Shown: positions 55,589-64,000 of the stretch, piece after piece
Position numbering within the stretch: position 1 is the first letter of the stretch
Layout of the letters: every line of letters starts with the position of its first letter
NCBI RefSeq assembly: GCF_019977335.1
Contig: NZ_AP024653.1
Location: 1 to 64,000, forward strand
Length of the DNA stretch: 64,000 bases
DNA from: Arthrobacter sp. NicSoilB4
Lineage (GTDB): Bacteria; Actinomycetota; Actinomycetes; Actinomycetales; Micrococcaceae
Direction: 5' to 3'
Translations under genes and position numbers: made by a program
The notes under the pieces: generated by a model
Told to the model about the DNA's origin: nothing
What the model saw: only the letters and a program-made list of their open reading frames with translations
Database searches by the model: none

Positions 55589-57295
55589 ATGATTGAGACA
55601 GCGGGGGAAACCCTGGCACCAAAGAAGGCGGCAGGTTCCAAAGTGGGTTCCGTGCGGGCCGTGGGAACCCGCGCGGTCCTCGCCGAGCTCTCCGGAACCC
55701 AGGACGTGCTGGCACTCCAGGCGCTGCTGCTCGAGCACCCGCTGCCGGGCCAGCTGGACGTCCTGGCCGCGGCCGAGACCGTGCTGGTCACCGCGGATTC
55801 GCCGGTGTCGGCCCGGCGGATCGCGGCCGCCCTGCTCCAGCTCGACCTCACCGCCCCCGTGCAGCGGGACGGCGAGCTGGTGCTCATCGACACCGTGTAC
55901 GACGGCGAGGACCTCGCCGAGGTTGGGGAGCTGACCGGCCTCGGAACCGAGGGCGTGATCGCCGCCCACACCGGCCAGATCTGGACCGTGGCCTTCGCCG
56001 GCTTCGCCCCGGGCTTTGGCTACATGGTGGGGGAGAACCAGGCGCTCGAGGTGCCGCGGCGCAGTTCCCCGCGGACCGCCGTTCCCGCAGGTTCGGTGGC
56101 GCTGGCCGGAAACTACTCCGCCGTGTACCCGCGCCGCTCGCCGGGCGGCTGGCAGCTGATCGGCCGCACCGGCGCCAAAATGTGGGACCTGGACCGGGAG
56201 CAGCCCGCCCTGGCCGCCCCCGGCCACCGGGTCCAGTTCCGCGCGGTGCGGGACACCGTAACGCTGGGGCCGGAGCGCCCGGCCCAGGACCGCGCCCCCA
56301 GCGTTCCCGCCGCGGAAGTGGCGTCCGGCCTGCGGGTCGTTTCCCCCGGCCTGCAGAGCCTGATCCAGGACCTCGGCCGCTTTGGCCACTCCGGCCTGGG
56401 CGTCTCCGGGGCCGGCGCGCTGGACCGGGCCTCGCTGCGCCGGGCCAACCGCCTGGTCGGCAACGCGCCGTCGGCCGCCGCGGTGGAGACCGTCGCCGGT
56501 GGCGTGTCGGTGCAGGCCGTCGGGGACCAGGTCCTCGCCGTCACCGGGGCCCCCGCGGAACTGGCCATCGAGACACTGTCCCGGGCCGACTCGGCCGATG
56601 ACGACTTCGAACCCGCGTGGCGGACCGTCCCGATGGCCACGCCCTTCGCCCTGCTCGACGGCGAAACCCTGACGATCGGCGCCCCGGAGAGCGGTTTCCG
56701 CAGCTACCTCGCCGTCCGCGGCGGTGTCGACGCAGCCCCGGTGCTTGGCAGCCGCTCCACGGACACAATGTCCGGGATCGGCCCCGCACCGCTGGCCGCC
56801 GGCCAGCTCCTCGCCGCCGGAGGCGAGGCCGAATCCGGCGTCGTCGGACACCCTGAACTGCAGCCGGACTTCCCGGGCACCGGCGTCACCGTTCTCGACG
56901 TCGTTCCCGGCCCCCGCGCCGACTGGTTCGACGCCGACGCGCTGCCATCCTTCTGCGGCCAGGACTGGGAAGTGAAGCCGCAGTCCAACCGCGTCGGCAT
57001 GCGCCTGCAGGGAACCCCGCTGCAGCGCTCCCGCCAGGGCGAACTCGCCAGCGAGGGCACCGTCGCCGGCGCCCTGCAGGTCCCGCCGGAAGGGCTCCCC
57101 GTGCTGTTCCTGGCCGACCACCCGATCACCGGCGGCTACCCGGTGATCGCCGTCGTGGTCGACTCCCAGTTGGACCGCGCCGCCCAGGTCCCGATCGGCG
57201 GCAAGATCCGCTTCCGCTGGGTGCCGGCTGGCACCAACGACCACGCCGCCGCGACTACTGAACACACCACCCCCGAACAAGAAGCGAGTAACTGA
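55589..57295 (+). CDS. Fused 5-oxoprolinase subunits PxpB-PxpC
   Basis: The 568-residue protein joins the two carboxyltransferase-like (allophanate hydrolase subunit 1 and 2) subunits that are separate genes in E. coli and B. subtilis. The PxpB part (about 15-225) includes [41 protein letters not shown] and [11 protein letters not shown]. The PxpC part (about 245-550) has [43 protein letters not shown] and [13 protein letters not shown]. Fusion guarantees one-to-one assembly. It overlaps the next gene by one base (TGATG). Confidence 0.93.
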   Translation: MIETAGETLAPKKAAGSKVGSVRAVGTRAVLAELSGTQDVLALQALLLEHPLPGQLDVLAAAETVLVTADSPVSARRIAAALLQLDLTAPVQRDGELVLIDTVYDGEDLAEVGELTGLGTEGVIAAHTGQIWTVAFAGFAPGFGYMVGENQALEVPRRSSPRTAVPAGSVALAGNYSAVYPRRSPGGWQLIGRTGAKMWDLDREQPALAAPGHRVQFRAVRDTVTLGPERPAQDRAPSVPAAEVASGLRVVSPGLQSLIQDLGRFGHSGLGVSGAGALDRASLRRANRLVGNAPSAAAVETVAGGVSVQAVGDQVLAVTGAPAELAIETLSRADSADDDFEPAWRTVPMATPFALLDGETLTIGAPESGFRSYLAVRGGVDAAPVLGSRSTDTMSGIGPAPLAAGQLLAAGGEAESGVVGHPELQPDFPGTGVTVLDVVPGPRADWFDADALPSFCGQDWEVKPQSNRVGMRLQGTPLQRSRQGELASEGTVAGALQVPPEGLPVLFLADHPITGGYPVIAVVVDSQLDRAAQVPIGGKIRFRWVPAGTNDHAAATTEHTTPEQEASN

Positions 57296-59070
57296 TGCGC
57301 AAGGTCCTGATCGCCAACCGCGGTGAAATCGCCGTCCGGATCGCCCGGGCCTGCGACGACGCCCAGCTGGCCTCCGTCGCGGTCTACGCAGACATCGACG
57401 CCGATGCCCTGCACGTCTCCGCCGCGGACGAGGCCTACGCCCTGGGCGGCAACTCGCCGGCGGACACCTACCTGAACATCCCCAAGCTGCTCGCCGCGGC
57501 GGCGGAATCCGGCGCCGACGCCCTCCACCCCGGCTACGGCTTCCTGTCCGAAAACGCCGAATTCGCCCAGGCCGTCCTCGACGCCGGGCTCACCTGGATC
57601 GGTCCCACGCCGGACGCCATCCGCCTGCTGGGCAACAAGATCACTGCCCGGGAGACCGCCGTCCGGGCCGGCGCCCCGCTGGTCGCCGGAAGCGACGGCA
57701 CGGTGGAGTCGGCCGCCGAGGCCCGCGCCTTCGCGGAACAGCACGGCCTGCCGATCGCCATCAAGGCCGCCTTCGGCGGCGGCGGCCGCGGCATGAAGGT
57801 GGTCCGCGCCCTGGACGAGGTCGAGGAAGCGTTCGATTCCGCCGTCCGCGAGGCCGTCGCAGCCTTCGGCCGCGGTGAATGCTTCGTGGAGCGCTACCTC
57901 GACCGGCCGCGGCACGTGGAGGCGCAGGTTCTCGCGGACACGCATGGCAACGTCGTCGTCGTCGGAACCCGCGACTGCTCACTCCAGCGCCGGCACCAGA
58001 AGCTTGTGGAGGAGGCGCCGGCGCCGTTCCTCACCGAGGAGCAGACCAGGCAGATCTACGACGCCGCCAAGGCCGTCTGCCGCGAAGCCGGCTACTCCGG
58101 CGCCGGCACGGTCGAATTCCTCGTCGCCGCGGACGGCACCGTGGCGTTCCTCGAGGTCAACACCCGCCTGCAGGTGGAGCACCCCATCACCGAGGAAACC
58201 ACCGGCATCGACCTCGTGCAGGAGCAGTTCCGCATCGCCGCGGGGGAGCCGCTGCGCATCACAGCGGACCCGGCGCCGCGCGGGCACTCCTTCGAATTCC
58301 GGCTCAACGCCGAGGACGTGGGGCGCGGCTTCCTGCCCTCGCCCGGCACCGTCAGCGAGTTCTCCGCCCCCACCGGACCCGGCATCCGGCTCGACACCGG
58401 AGTCCGCTCCGGCTCCTTCGTACCGCCGCAGTTCGACTCGCTGCTGGCCAAACTGATCGTCACCGGCGCCGACCGGCAGCAGGCGCTGCGCCGCGCCCGC
58501 CGCGCCCTCGCCGAAATCAGCATCACCGGGGTGGCCACCGTGCTGCCGTTCCACCGTGCCGTGCTCGAATCCCCGGACTTCACCTCCGAAACCGGCCTCG
58601 GCATCCACACCCGCTGGATCGAAACCGACTTCGCGGACAGTGTTTCCATTTCGGCCGACCCCGGCTACAGCACCACCGCGCCCGACGGCGAACGCCGCAC
58701 CATTACGGTCGAGGTGGACGGCCGCCGGATGGCCGTCGGGCTGCCCGCGGACCTGCTGGACGGCTGGGCACGCTCCGGCGGGCCGGTGCCTGCTGGAGTC
58801 TCCGTGGAAGGGGCTTCCGACGGCGGAGCAAACGACGGCGGCGCAGCCGCCGCTGATCCGGGGGAGCTGCGCGCCGGCATGGCCGGGACGGTCGTGAAGT
58901 GGCTCGTCGAACCGGGCGCCGAAGTTTCGGCGGGGGACCCCGTCGTCGTGCTGGAAGCCATGAAGATGGAAACCCAGGTCGCGGCCCACCGCGACGGGAC
59001 CGTGACCGGCCTCCGCGCGGAGGCCGGCGGCGTCGTTAGCGCTGGAGCGGTGCTGGCCCTGATCGGGTAG
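57295..59070 (+). CDS. Biotin carboxylase with C-terminal biotinyl (BCCP) domain
   Basis: The 591-residue protein carries a full biotin carboxylase: [23 protein letters not shown]-grasp [30 protein letters not shown] and [17 protein letters not shown] biotinyl domain lies at the end with the biotinylation motif EAMKMET (Lys557). No carboxyltransferase gene lies beside it. Pxp clusters often include acetyl-CoA-carboxylase-like genes, so it may work with the PxpBC carboxyltransferase-like fold or serve acyl-CoA carboxylation elsewhere. Translation is coupled to pxpBC. Confidence 0.9.
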   Translation: MRKVLIANRGEIAVRIARACDDAQLASVAVYADIDADALHVSAADEAYALGGNSPADTYLNIPKLLAAAAESGADALHPGYGFLSENAEFAQAVLDAGLTWIGPTPDAIRLLGNKITARETAVRAGAPLVAGSDGTVESAAEARAFAEQHGLPIAIKAAFGGGGRGMKVVRALDEVEEAFDSAVREAVAAFGRGECFVERYLDRPRHVEAQVLADTHGNVVVVGTRDCSLQRRHQKLVEEAPAPFLTEEQTRQIYDAAKAVCREAGYSGAGTVEFLVAADGTVAFLEVNTRLQVEHPITEETTGIDLVQEQFRIAAGEPLRITADPAPRGHSFEFRLNAEDVGRGFLPSPGTVSEFSAPTGPGIRLDTGVRSGSFVPPQFDSLLAKLIVTGADRQQALRRARRALAEISITGVATVLPFHRAVLESPDFTSETGLGIHTRWIETDFADSVSISADPGYSTTAPDGERRTITVEVDGRRMAVGLPADLLDGWARSGGPVPAGVSVEGASDGGANDGGAAAADPGELRAGMAGTVVKWLVEPGAEVSAGDPVVVLEAMKMETQVAAHRDGTVTGLRAEAGGVVSAGAVLALIG

Positions 59071-59185
59071 CCAGCGGCAGCCATGGCCGCACCTGGTTCC
59101 TGTGGCCTGGCGGTCGTTCACCGGCAGCCGGCAAGCAGCGGCGGACCGGGGCCAGGCCGGGTCCGTAGGGGATCGCCCGGAATAC

Positions 59186-59205
59186 TTAGTAGGAAGTCCT
59201 AGTAA
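59186..59205. promoter_or_regulatory. Palindrome upstream of the acyl-CoA dehydrogenase gene
   Basis: TTAGTAGGA-AG-TCCTAGTAA is an inverted repeat matching at 8 of 9 positions, 55-74 bp before the ATG. It is typical in size for a TetR-family operator. No regulator gene lies beside it. Confidence 0.5.
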
Positions 59206-59259
59206 TAATTGGCCCGTCGTACTAAATTGAGTCCAAATCTACGCTTTGGAGGACTGGGT

Positions 59260-60396
59260 ATGTTTGAACTCAACGAGGACCAGCAGTCGCTGGTTGCGAT
59301 GGTGCGGGACTTCGCCAACGCGGCCCTGGCACCGAACGCCGCGAAATGGGACGAGACCAAACACTTTCCAGTGGACGTGCTGCGGGAAGCCGGCGCCCTG
59401 GGTATGGGCGGCATTTATGTGCAGGAGGAGTTCGGCGGCTCCGGGCTAACGCGCAGCGATGCGGTGCTGATCTTCGAGGAACTGGCCAAGGCCGATCCGA
59501 CGATTGCCGCCTACATCTCCATCCACAACATGGTGGTCTGGATGATCGACTCGTTCGGCAACGATGAGCAGCGCGCCCAGTGGGTGCCGCAGCTTGCCTC
59601 CATGGAAGCGCTGGGCAGCTACTGCCTTACCGAGCCCGGCGCCGGCTCCGACGCTGCCGCGCTGAGCACCAGGGCAACACGCGACGGCGAAGAGTACGTG
59701 CTGAACGGCGTCAAGCAGTTCATCTCCGGGGCCGGGTCATCGAGCTATTACATCGTGATGGCCCGCACCGCCGACACCGGAAACCGCGGCATCACCGCCA
59801 TCGTTGTCCCGGCGGAAACCCCGGGCCTGTCGTTCGGTCCGAACGAGAAAAAGATGGGGTGGAACGCCCAGCCGACCCGCCAGGTCATTTTCGACAATGT
59901 CCGGGTTCCGATTGCCAACCGCCTCGGGGAGGAAGGCAGCGGGTTTGGGATCGCGATGAAGGGGCTCAACGGAGGGCGCGTCAATATGGGCGCCTGCTCC
60001 CTGGGCGGCGGCCAGGCTGCCCTGGACAAGTCGGTGGCCTACCTTAAGGAACGCGAGGCGTTCGGCGGACCGCTGATCAACCAGCAATCCCTGCTGTTCC
60101 AGCTGGCCGACATGGAAACCGAGCTGGTGACCGCCCGGACCCTGCTCTGGCGGGCAGCGGACGCCCTGGACCGCGGCGCGCCCGACGCCGTCAAGCTCTG
60201 CGCCATGGCCAAGAGGGTCGCCACGGATGCCGGGTTCAACGTCGCCAACAGCGCCATCCAGCTCCACGGGGGCTACGGCTACCTTTCAGAGTACGGACTG
60301 GAAAAGATCGCCCGGGACCTGCGGGTCCACCAGATCCTCGAAGGCAGCAACGAGATCATGCGCCTGATCATCGGCCGCATGGTGGCCGGCACCTAG
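59260..60396 (+). CDS. Acyl-CoA dehydrogenase, isobutyryl-CoA-dehydrogenase-like
   Basis: The 378-residue flavoenzyme forms the alpha-beta double bond of an acyl-CoA. It starts MFELNEDQQSLVAMVRDFANAALAPNAAKWDE after a strong GGAGG. Signatures are CLTEPGAGSDAAAL, EKKMGWNAQPTRQVIFDNVRVP, REAFGGPLINQQSLLFQLADME and ihQILEGSNEIMRLIIGR-type end with the catalytic Glu region. The pattern resembles isobutyryl- or short/branched-chain enzymes of valine degradation, but the substrate is not certain. It is single and convergent with the XRE gene. Confidence 0.9.
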   Translation: MFELNEDQQSLVAMVRDFANAALAPNAAKWDETKHFPVDVLREAGALGMGGIYVQEEFGGSGLTRSDAVLIFEELAKADPTIAAYISIHNMVVWMIDSFGNDEQRAQWVPQLASMEALGSYCLTEPGAGSDAAALSTRATRDGEEYVLNGVKQFISGAGSSSYYIVMARTADTGNRGITAIVVPAETPGLSFGPNEKKMGWNAQPTRQVIFDNVRVPIANRLGEEGSGFGIAMKGLNGGRVNMGACSLGGGQAALDKSVAYLKEREAFGGPLINQQSLLFQLADMETELVTARTLLWRAADALDRGAPDAVKLCAMAKRVATDAGFNVANSAIQLHGGYGYLSEYGLEKIARDLRVHQILEGSNEIMRLIIGRMVAGT

Positions 60397-60414
60397 CCGA
60401 CAGCTGGCTGCCCC

Positions 60415-61293
60415 TTAGCCTTGCTTCAGCGGTTGGTCAGCGGCATGTTGGGTCTCGGCCCAGCTGGCCAGCAGCCGCAGCGCGTCGCCGGTCGGCGAAC
60501 CGGGCTCGGCCGTGTAGACCAGCAGTGACAGTCCGGCGTCGGCCGAAAGATCCAGGGCCTCGTACATAAGGTGGAGGTCCCCCACCACGGGATGCCGGAA
60601 GTGCTTGCGGCCGGTGTAGTGCAGGCGCACGTTGTGGGCAGCCCACCGGGTCCGGAACTCCTCACTGCGGGTGGACAGTTCCCCCACCAGGTCGGTGAGG
60701 CCGCGGTCGTAGGGGTCGCGGCCGGCCTCGGTGCGCAGGATCGCCACAGTGTCATTCGCAGCGCGCTCCCAGTCCGGGTAGAACCCGCGGGAACGGTCGT
60801 CCAGGAACAGGAACCGCGCAAAGTTGGCCGGCCGGGCGGGGCCGCCGTACAGGTCGGAGTACATGGCGCGGCCGAGCTGGTTGGCCGCGAGGACGTCCAG
60901 TCGCCCGTTGCGGACGAACGCCGGGGCGTCGGTGATCGCGTCGAGCATGTACTGGACACTCGCGCGGACCGCCTGGGTGGCGGCACGGCGGCGCTGCGGC
61001 CTGCGCCCGGCGCTGGCGGCCCGGGCCAGATCGAACAGGTGCGCCCGCTCCGCCTCATCGAGCTGCAGCGCACCCGCGAGGGCCTCCAGCACACCTTCGG
61101 ACACCCCGGAGAGGTTTCCCCGTTCCAGCCTGGTGTAATACTCGACACTGACCCCGGCCAGCATGGCCACTTCGCCGCGGCGCAGTCCGGGGACCCGGCG
61201 GTTGCCGCCGTAGTCGGGGAGACCCGCCTGTTCCGGGGTAATTTTCGCCCGCCGGGTGGCCAGGAAGTCCCGGGTCTCGCTCTGGTTGTCCAT
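60415..61293 (-). CDS. Helix-turn-helix regulator with MmyB-like ligand domain
   Basis: The 292-residue protein has an XRE-type helix-turn-helix (about 12-80: [45 protein letters not shown]). A C-terminal MmyB-like PAS-type ligand-binding domain follows (about 105-280: [27 protein letters not shown]). Such regulators usually control a divergent oxidoreductase gene, here an alcohol dehydrogenase. MmyB-like domains bind fatty-acid-like ligands in known members. A 13-bp inverted repeat lies just before its start. Confidence 0.9.
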   Translation of the reverse strand: MDNQSETRDFLATRRAKITPEQAGLPDYGGNRRVPGLRRGEVAMLAGVSVEYYTRLERGNLSGVSEGVLEALAGALQLDEAERAHLFDLARAASAGRRPQRRRAATQAVRASVQYMLDAITDAPAFVRNGRLDVLAANQLGRAMYSDLYGGPARPANFARFLFLDDRSRGFYPDWERAANDTVAILRTEAGRDPYDRGLTDLVGELSTRSEEFRTRWAAHNVRLHYTGRKHFRHPVVGDLHLMYEALDLSADAGLSLLVYTAEPGSPTGDALRLLASWAETQHAADQPLKQG

Positions 61294-61323
61294 ACTTTCA
61301 ACGGTAGAGGGTGCCGTGGCTTA

Positions 61324-61363
61324 AGGGAGACCCTGCCAGTACCCCTTTCAGCAGGGCCTCCCT
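61324..61363. promoter_or_regulatory. Inverted repeat in the XRE-ADH divergent region
   Basis: AGGGAGACCCTGC (61324-61336) and GCAGGGCCTCCCT (61351-61363) pair at 12 of 13 positions around a 14-bp spacer. The site is 31 bp before the XRE start and 123 bp before the ADH start. It is a candidate regulator site. Confidence 0.5.
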
Positions 61364-61485
61364 CGCGAACAGGTCAGTGGTGTTTGATGGACAGTGCCCC
61401 CGAAGACGTCCGGGCCGAAAGGCCGCACCTGACCCGTGCCGGACGCCGGGGTGACCCCCCCAAACCAGCCACCAGCAGGAGATCC

Positions 61486-62526
61486 ATGCTTACCGTTAAC
61501 GCTTACGCCGCCACCTCGGCGACGGAACCCCTCGTTGCCACCACCATCGAGCGCCGGGACGTTGGCCCGCACGACGTCCTGATCGACATCAAGTTCGCCG
61601 GCATCTGCCACTCGGACATCCACACCGTCCGCGGCGACTGGGGCCCGCAGCAGTACCCGCTGGCCCCGGGCCACGAAATCGCCGGCATCGTCACCGAAGT
61701 CGGCTCGGCCGTCACCAAGCACGCCGTCGGCGACCGCGTCGGCGTCGGCTGCATGGTCAACTCCTGCCGCGAGTGCGTCAACTGCCTGAAGGGCGAGGAG
61801 CAGTACTGCCTCGCCGGCAACACGGGCACCTACGGCGCCGTGGACCGCGACGGGACCATCACCCAGGGCGGGTACACCACCCACGTGGTGGTGACCGAGG
61901 ACTTCGTCGTGCGGATCCCGGAGGGCATCGAGCTCGACGTCGCCGCCCCGCTGCTCTGCGCCGGCATCACCACCTACTCCCCGCTGCGCCACTGGGGCGC
62001 GGGCCCCGGCAAGAAGGTCGCCGTCGTCGGCCTTGGCGGGCTGGGACACATGGCCGTCAAGATCGCCCACGCCATGGGCGCCGAGGTCACGGTCCTCTCA
62101 CAGTCGTTGAAGAAGCAGGAGGACGGGCTCCGCTTGGGGGCGGACCACTACTACGCCACCAGCGACGAGAACACCTTCACGGACCTCGCCGGGTCGTTCG
62201 ACCTGATCATCAACACCGTCAGTGCCTCGATCGACATCAGCTCCTACCTGCAGCTGCTGACCCTCGACGGCGCCCTGGTGAACGTTGGCGCCCCGGCGGA
62301 ACCGCTCCCGGTGAACGCGTTCGCCCTCATCATGGGCCGCCGGTCCTTCGCCGGATCCATGATCGGCGGTATCCGGGAAACGCAGGAAATGCTCGACTTC
62401 TGCGCCGAGCACCAGCTCGGCGCAGAGATCGAGGTCATCCCGGCGGGGAAGATCAACGACGCCTACGAGCGCGTGCTCGCCTCCGACGTGCGGTACCGCT
62501 TCGTGATTGACACCGCAACGCTGTAG
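61486..62526 (+). CDS. Zinc-dependent alcohol dehydrogenase, YahK/CAD type
   Basis: The 346-residue medium-chain dehydrogenase reduces aldehydes with NAD(P)H. Catalytic zinc ligands are in [18 protein letters not shown] and GHEIAG. The structural zinc loop is [15 protein letters not shown], and the coenzyme fold is [22 protein letters not shown]. The C-terminal lobe has [23 protein letters not shown], typical of YahK and cinnamyl-alcohol-dehydrogenase relatives. AGGAGA precedes the ATG. It is divergent from the XRE/MmyB regulator and followed by a terminator. Confidence 0.92.
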   Translation: MLTVNAYAATSATEPLVATTIERRDVGPHDVLIDIKFAGICHSDIHTVRGDWGPQQYPLAPGHEIAGIVTEVGSAVTKHAVGDRVGVGCMVNSCRECVNCLKGEEQYCLAGNTGTYGAVDRDGTITQGGYTTHVVVTEDFVVRIPEGIELDVAAPLLCAGITTYSPLRHWGAGPGKKVAVVGLGGLGHMAVKIAHAMGAEVTVLSQSLKKQEDGLRLGADHYYATSDENTFTDLAGSFDLIINTVSASIDISSYLQLLTLDGALVNVGAPAEPLPVNAFALIMGRRSFAGSMIGGIRETQEMLDFCAEHQLGAEIEVIPAGKINDAYERVLASDVRYRFVIDTATL

Positions 62527-62539
62527 TTCCAGTGCAAGG

Positions 62540-62585
62540 GGCCCTGCCGGTCCGGACCGATAGTTCGGGACAGGCAGGGCCTTTT
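62540..62585 (+). terminator. Intrinsic terminator after the alcohol dehydrogenase gene
   Basis: GGCCCTGCC (62540-62548) and GGCAGGGCC (62573-62581) form the stem, and TTTT follows. The inner part can form a small GGTCC/GGACC hairpin. It lies 13 bp after the stop. Confidence 0.85.
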
Positions 62586-62620
62586 GGTGTCGGCTGCAGG
62601 GCGTCGTCCCAGTTCAGGCC

Positions 62621-62626
62621 TACAAT
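62621..62626 (+). promoter_or_regulatory. -10 box of a leaderless gene
   Basis: TACAAT, a near-consensus -10 box, ends 7 nt before the ATG at 62634, and no RBS is present. This predicts a leaderless transcript. Confidence 0.55.
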
Positions 62627-62633
62627 AAGCCCA

Positions 62634-63023
62634 ATGATGCCTGAACGAGCTGTCGCCGCCGAAGGGAAGAATTCCTTGAGCGTGCGCGCAGGAATCATTG
62701 AATCCGTCTGGCTTCCAGGTTCGTTTGTCGACGTCGAGGACGCCAGGGACGCCATGCTGGCAGTGGAGCGAATCAGCGGCGGAACCCCGATGCCGATGCT
62801 CTCGGAAATGACCGATGTGGAGATCACCGCAGCGGCCCGGTACGAGTTCGCCCGGACGACGGGCGTTCTCGCCATCGCCGTCCTCGGATCCAACGCCGTG
62901 GACCGGGTGGTCGCGGCTGCCATGAGCCGGCACACCCATTACCCGCACGCATTCTTTACCTCCAGGAGCGCCGCCCTGATCTGGCTGACGGACATCTCCA
63001 ATTTGGAGCCGCGGGGGCAATGA
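62634..63023 (+). CDS. Small STAS/SpoIIAA-like protein
   Basis: The 129-residue protein begins MMPERAVAAEGKNSLSVRAGIIESVW. It has an alternating beta-alpha pattern (DARDAMLAVERISGGTPMPMLSEM, EFARTTGVLAIAVLGSNAVDRVVAAAMSRH, FFTSRSAALIWL) that recalls SpoIIAA-like or STAS folds. The assignment is by fold pattern only, so a named function is not given. Start at 62634 is supported by the leaderless -10 box. It is separated from the ADH gene by a terminator. Confidence 0.65.
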   Translation: MMPERAVAAEGKNSLSVRAGIIESVWLPGSFVDVEDARDAMLAVERISGGTPMPMLSEMTDVEITAAARYEFARTTGVLAIAVLGSNAVDRVVAAAMSRHTHYPHAFFTSRSAALIWLTDISNLEPRGQ

Positions 63024-63085
63024 ACCGCTGCTAGCATGACCGTCAGGGGCATCAGGAGGCAGCGTGCCCGAGAGATGGAGACACG

Positions 63086-64000
63086 ATGAGCATGTCTACG
63101 ACGTCGGAAACACAGTCGGATTCACAGTCGGACCAGCAGTCGGCCGCACTGCACGTAGCGGACAGCCACGATCTGCTCCGGGTGCAGGGAGCCCGCGAGA
63201 ACAACCTCAAAGACATCAGTATCGAGATCCCCAAACGCCGCCTGACGGTGTTCACGGGCGTTTCCGGCTCGGGCAAGAGCTCGCTGGTGTTCGCCACGAT
63301 CGCCGCCGAGTCGCAGCGGATGATCAACGAAACCTACAGCGCCTTTGTGCAGGGGTTCATGCCCAACCTGTCACGGCCCGACGTCGACTTTCTCGAAGGC
63401 CTGACGACGGCGATCATCGTCGACCAGGAGCGGATGGGCGCGAACCCCCGCTCCACGGTGGGCACGGCCACCGACGCCAACGCGATGCTCCGGATCCTCT
63501 TCAGCCGGCTGGGATCGCCCCACGTGGGCCCGCCCACGGCGTTCTCCTTCAACGTCCCGACGCGGAAGGCCAGCGGCGTGATGAGCACCGAAAAAGCCGG
63601 CGGCAGGGTCGAGAAGAGCGTTGTGCAGAACGTCGTCTACCTGGGCGGCATGTGTCCGCGCTGCGAGGGCATGGGCTCGGTCTCCGACTTTGACCTCACC
63701 GCGCTCTACGACGAAACCAAGTCGCTGGCCGAGGGTGCCCTCACGGTCCCCGGCTACAGCATGGACGGCTGGTACGGCCGCATCTTCAGCGGCGCCGGGT
63801 TCAACATGGACAAGCCGATCGCCAAGTACACCAAAAAGGAAATGCACGACCTCCTTTACAAGGAACCGACCAAGATCAAGGTCGAGGGCATCAACCTCAC
63901 CTACGAGGGCTTGATCCCGAAGATCCAGAAATCGATGCTCTCCAAGGACGTCGACGCGATGCAGCCCCACATCCGGGCCTTCGTGGAGCGCGCCATCACC
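63086..64000 (+). CDS. UvrA-like ABC ATPase (partial, runs off the window)
   Basis: Only the first 305 residues are visible. After a Ser/Gln-rich start, LLRVQGARENNLKDISIEIPKRRLTVFTGVSGSGKSSLVF is the UvrA Walker A region. TTAIIVDQERMGANPRSTVGTATDANAMLRILFSRLG is the UvrA-type insert edge. A single CPRCEG zinc half-motif follows (CxxC). The insert is shorter than in repair UvrA, so this is more like the UvrA2/DrrC-type paralogues linked to drug tolerance. GGAG precedes the ATG at 63086; ATG 63092 is the alternative. Confidence 0.88.
   Translation, partial: MSMSTTSETQSDSQSDQQSAALHVADSHDLLRVQGARENNLKDISIEIPKRRLTVFTGVSGSGKSSLVFATIAAESQRMINETYSAFVQGFMPNLSRPDVDFLEGLTTAIIVDQERMGANPRSTVGTATDANAMLRILFSRLGSPHVGPPTAFSFNVPTRKASGVMSTEKAGGRVEKSVVQNVVYLGGMCPRCEGMGSVSDFDLTALYDETKSLAEGALTVPGYSMDGWYGRIFSGAGFNMDKPIAKYTKKEMHDLLYKEPTKIKVEGINLTYEGLIPKIQKSMLSKDVDAMQPHIRAFVERAIT

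Noticed and set aside
54154..57280. Two long minus-strand open frames (605 and 586 codons) opposite the MHS transporter and pxpBC
   Set aside because: Both are compositional shadows; the plus-strand genes carry clear family signatures.

Overview
The window reads as the origin-proximal part of a high-GC actinobacterial chromosome, most likely Arthrobacter or a close relative in the Micrococcaceae (Pseudarthrobacter, Paenarthrobacter). The basis is gene order (dnaA-dnaN-gnd-recF-DUF721-gyrB-gyrA-DUF3566, tRNA-Ile, a 38-residue DLW-39 protein, tRNA-Ala, then ppiA, rhomboid, crgA, sortase, trpG, and a pknB-pknA-pbpA-rodA-pstP-fhaB-fhaA operon ending at tRNA-Leu), frequent GTG starts and high-GC codon use. 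The genus is an inference from family knowledge; no search was run. Nothing looks like a prophage, insertion sequence, CRISPR array or defence island.

Region 1 (1-12.4 kb) is the replication core: dnaA, the dnaA-dnaN spacer with oriC features, dnaN, gnd, recF, a DUF721 protein, both gyrase subunits, DUF3566, two tRNAs and DLW-39. Region 2 (12.4-17.5 kb) holds a cupin, an EamA permease, a glycosyltransferase, an unusual 11-residue-repeat membrane protein, a cyclophilin and a rhomboid protease.

Region 3 (17.5-18.5 kb) is the most striking part: about 1 kb without a gene that carries five exact DnaA boxes (TTATCCACA) and many one-mismatch boxes. That is more than the dnaA-dnaN spacer itself holds, and the two places share further motifs. 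It looks like a second DnaA-binding locus (titration site, auxiliary origin element or segregation site).

Region 4 (18.5-31.4 kb) is the growth and division block: DNA glycosylase, CrgA, class E sortase, a tiny membrane protein coupled to trpG, then the Ser/Thr kinase / PBP / SEDS / phosphatase / FHA operon on the minus strand.

Region 5 (31.4-64 kb) is accessory metabolism in compact, locally regulated modules: a TetR-controlled amine oxidase / stress protein / permease operon with a clear operator; a complete urease operon with its own nickel permease (ureABCEFGD-nixA); a lacI-ribokinase-rpiB-transporter operon in which an identical 19-bp operator core sits both at the lacI promoter and inside the ribokinase coding sequence; a GntR-controlled 5-oxoproline operon (pxpA, transporter, fused pxpBC, biotin carboxylase-BCCP); an acyl-CoA dehydrogenase; a divergent XRE regulator / alcohol dehydrogenase pair; and the start of a UvrA-like ATPase cut by the window end. 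Several short genes appear leaderless, with a TANNNT box 6-7 nt before the start codon.
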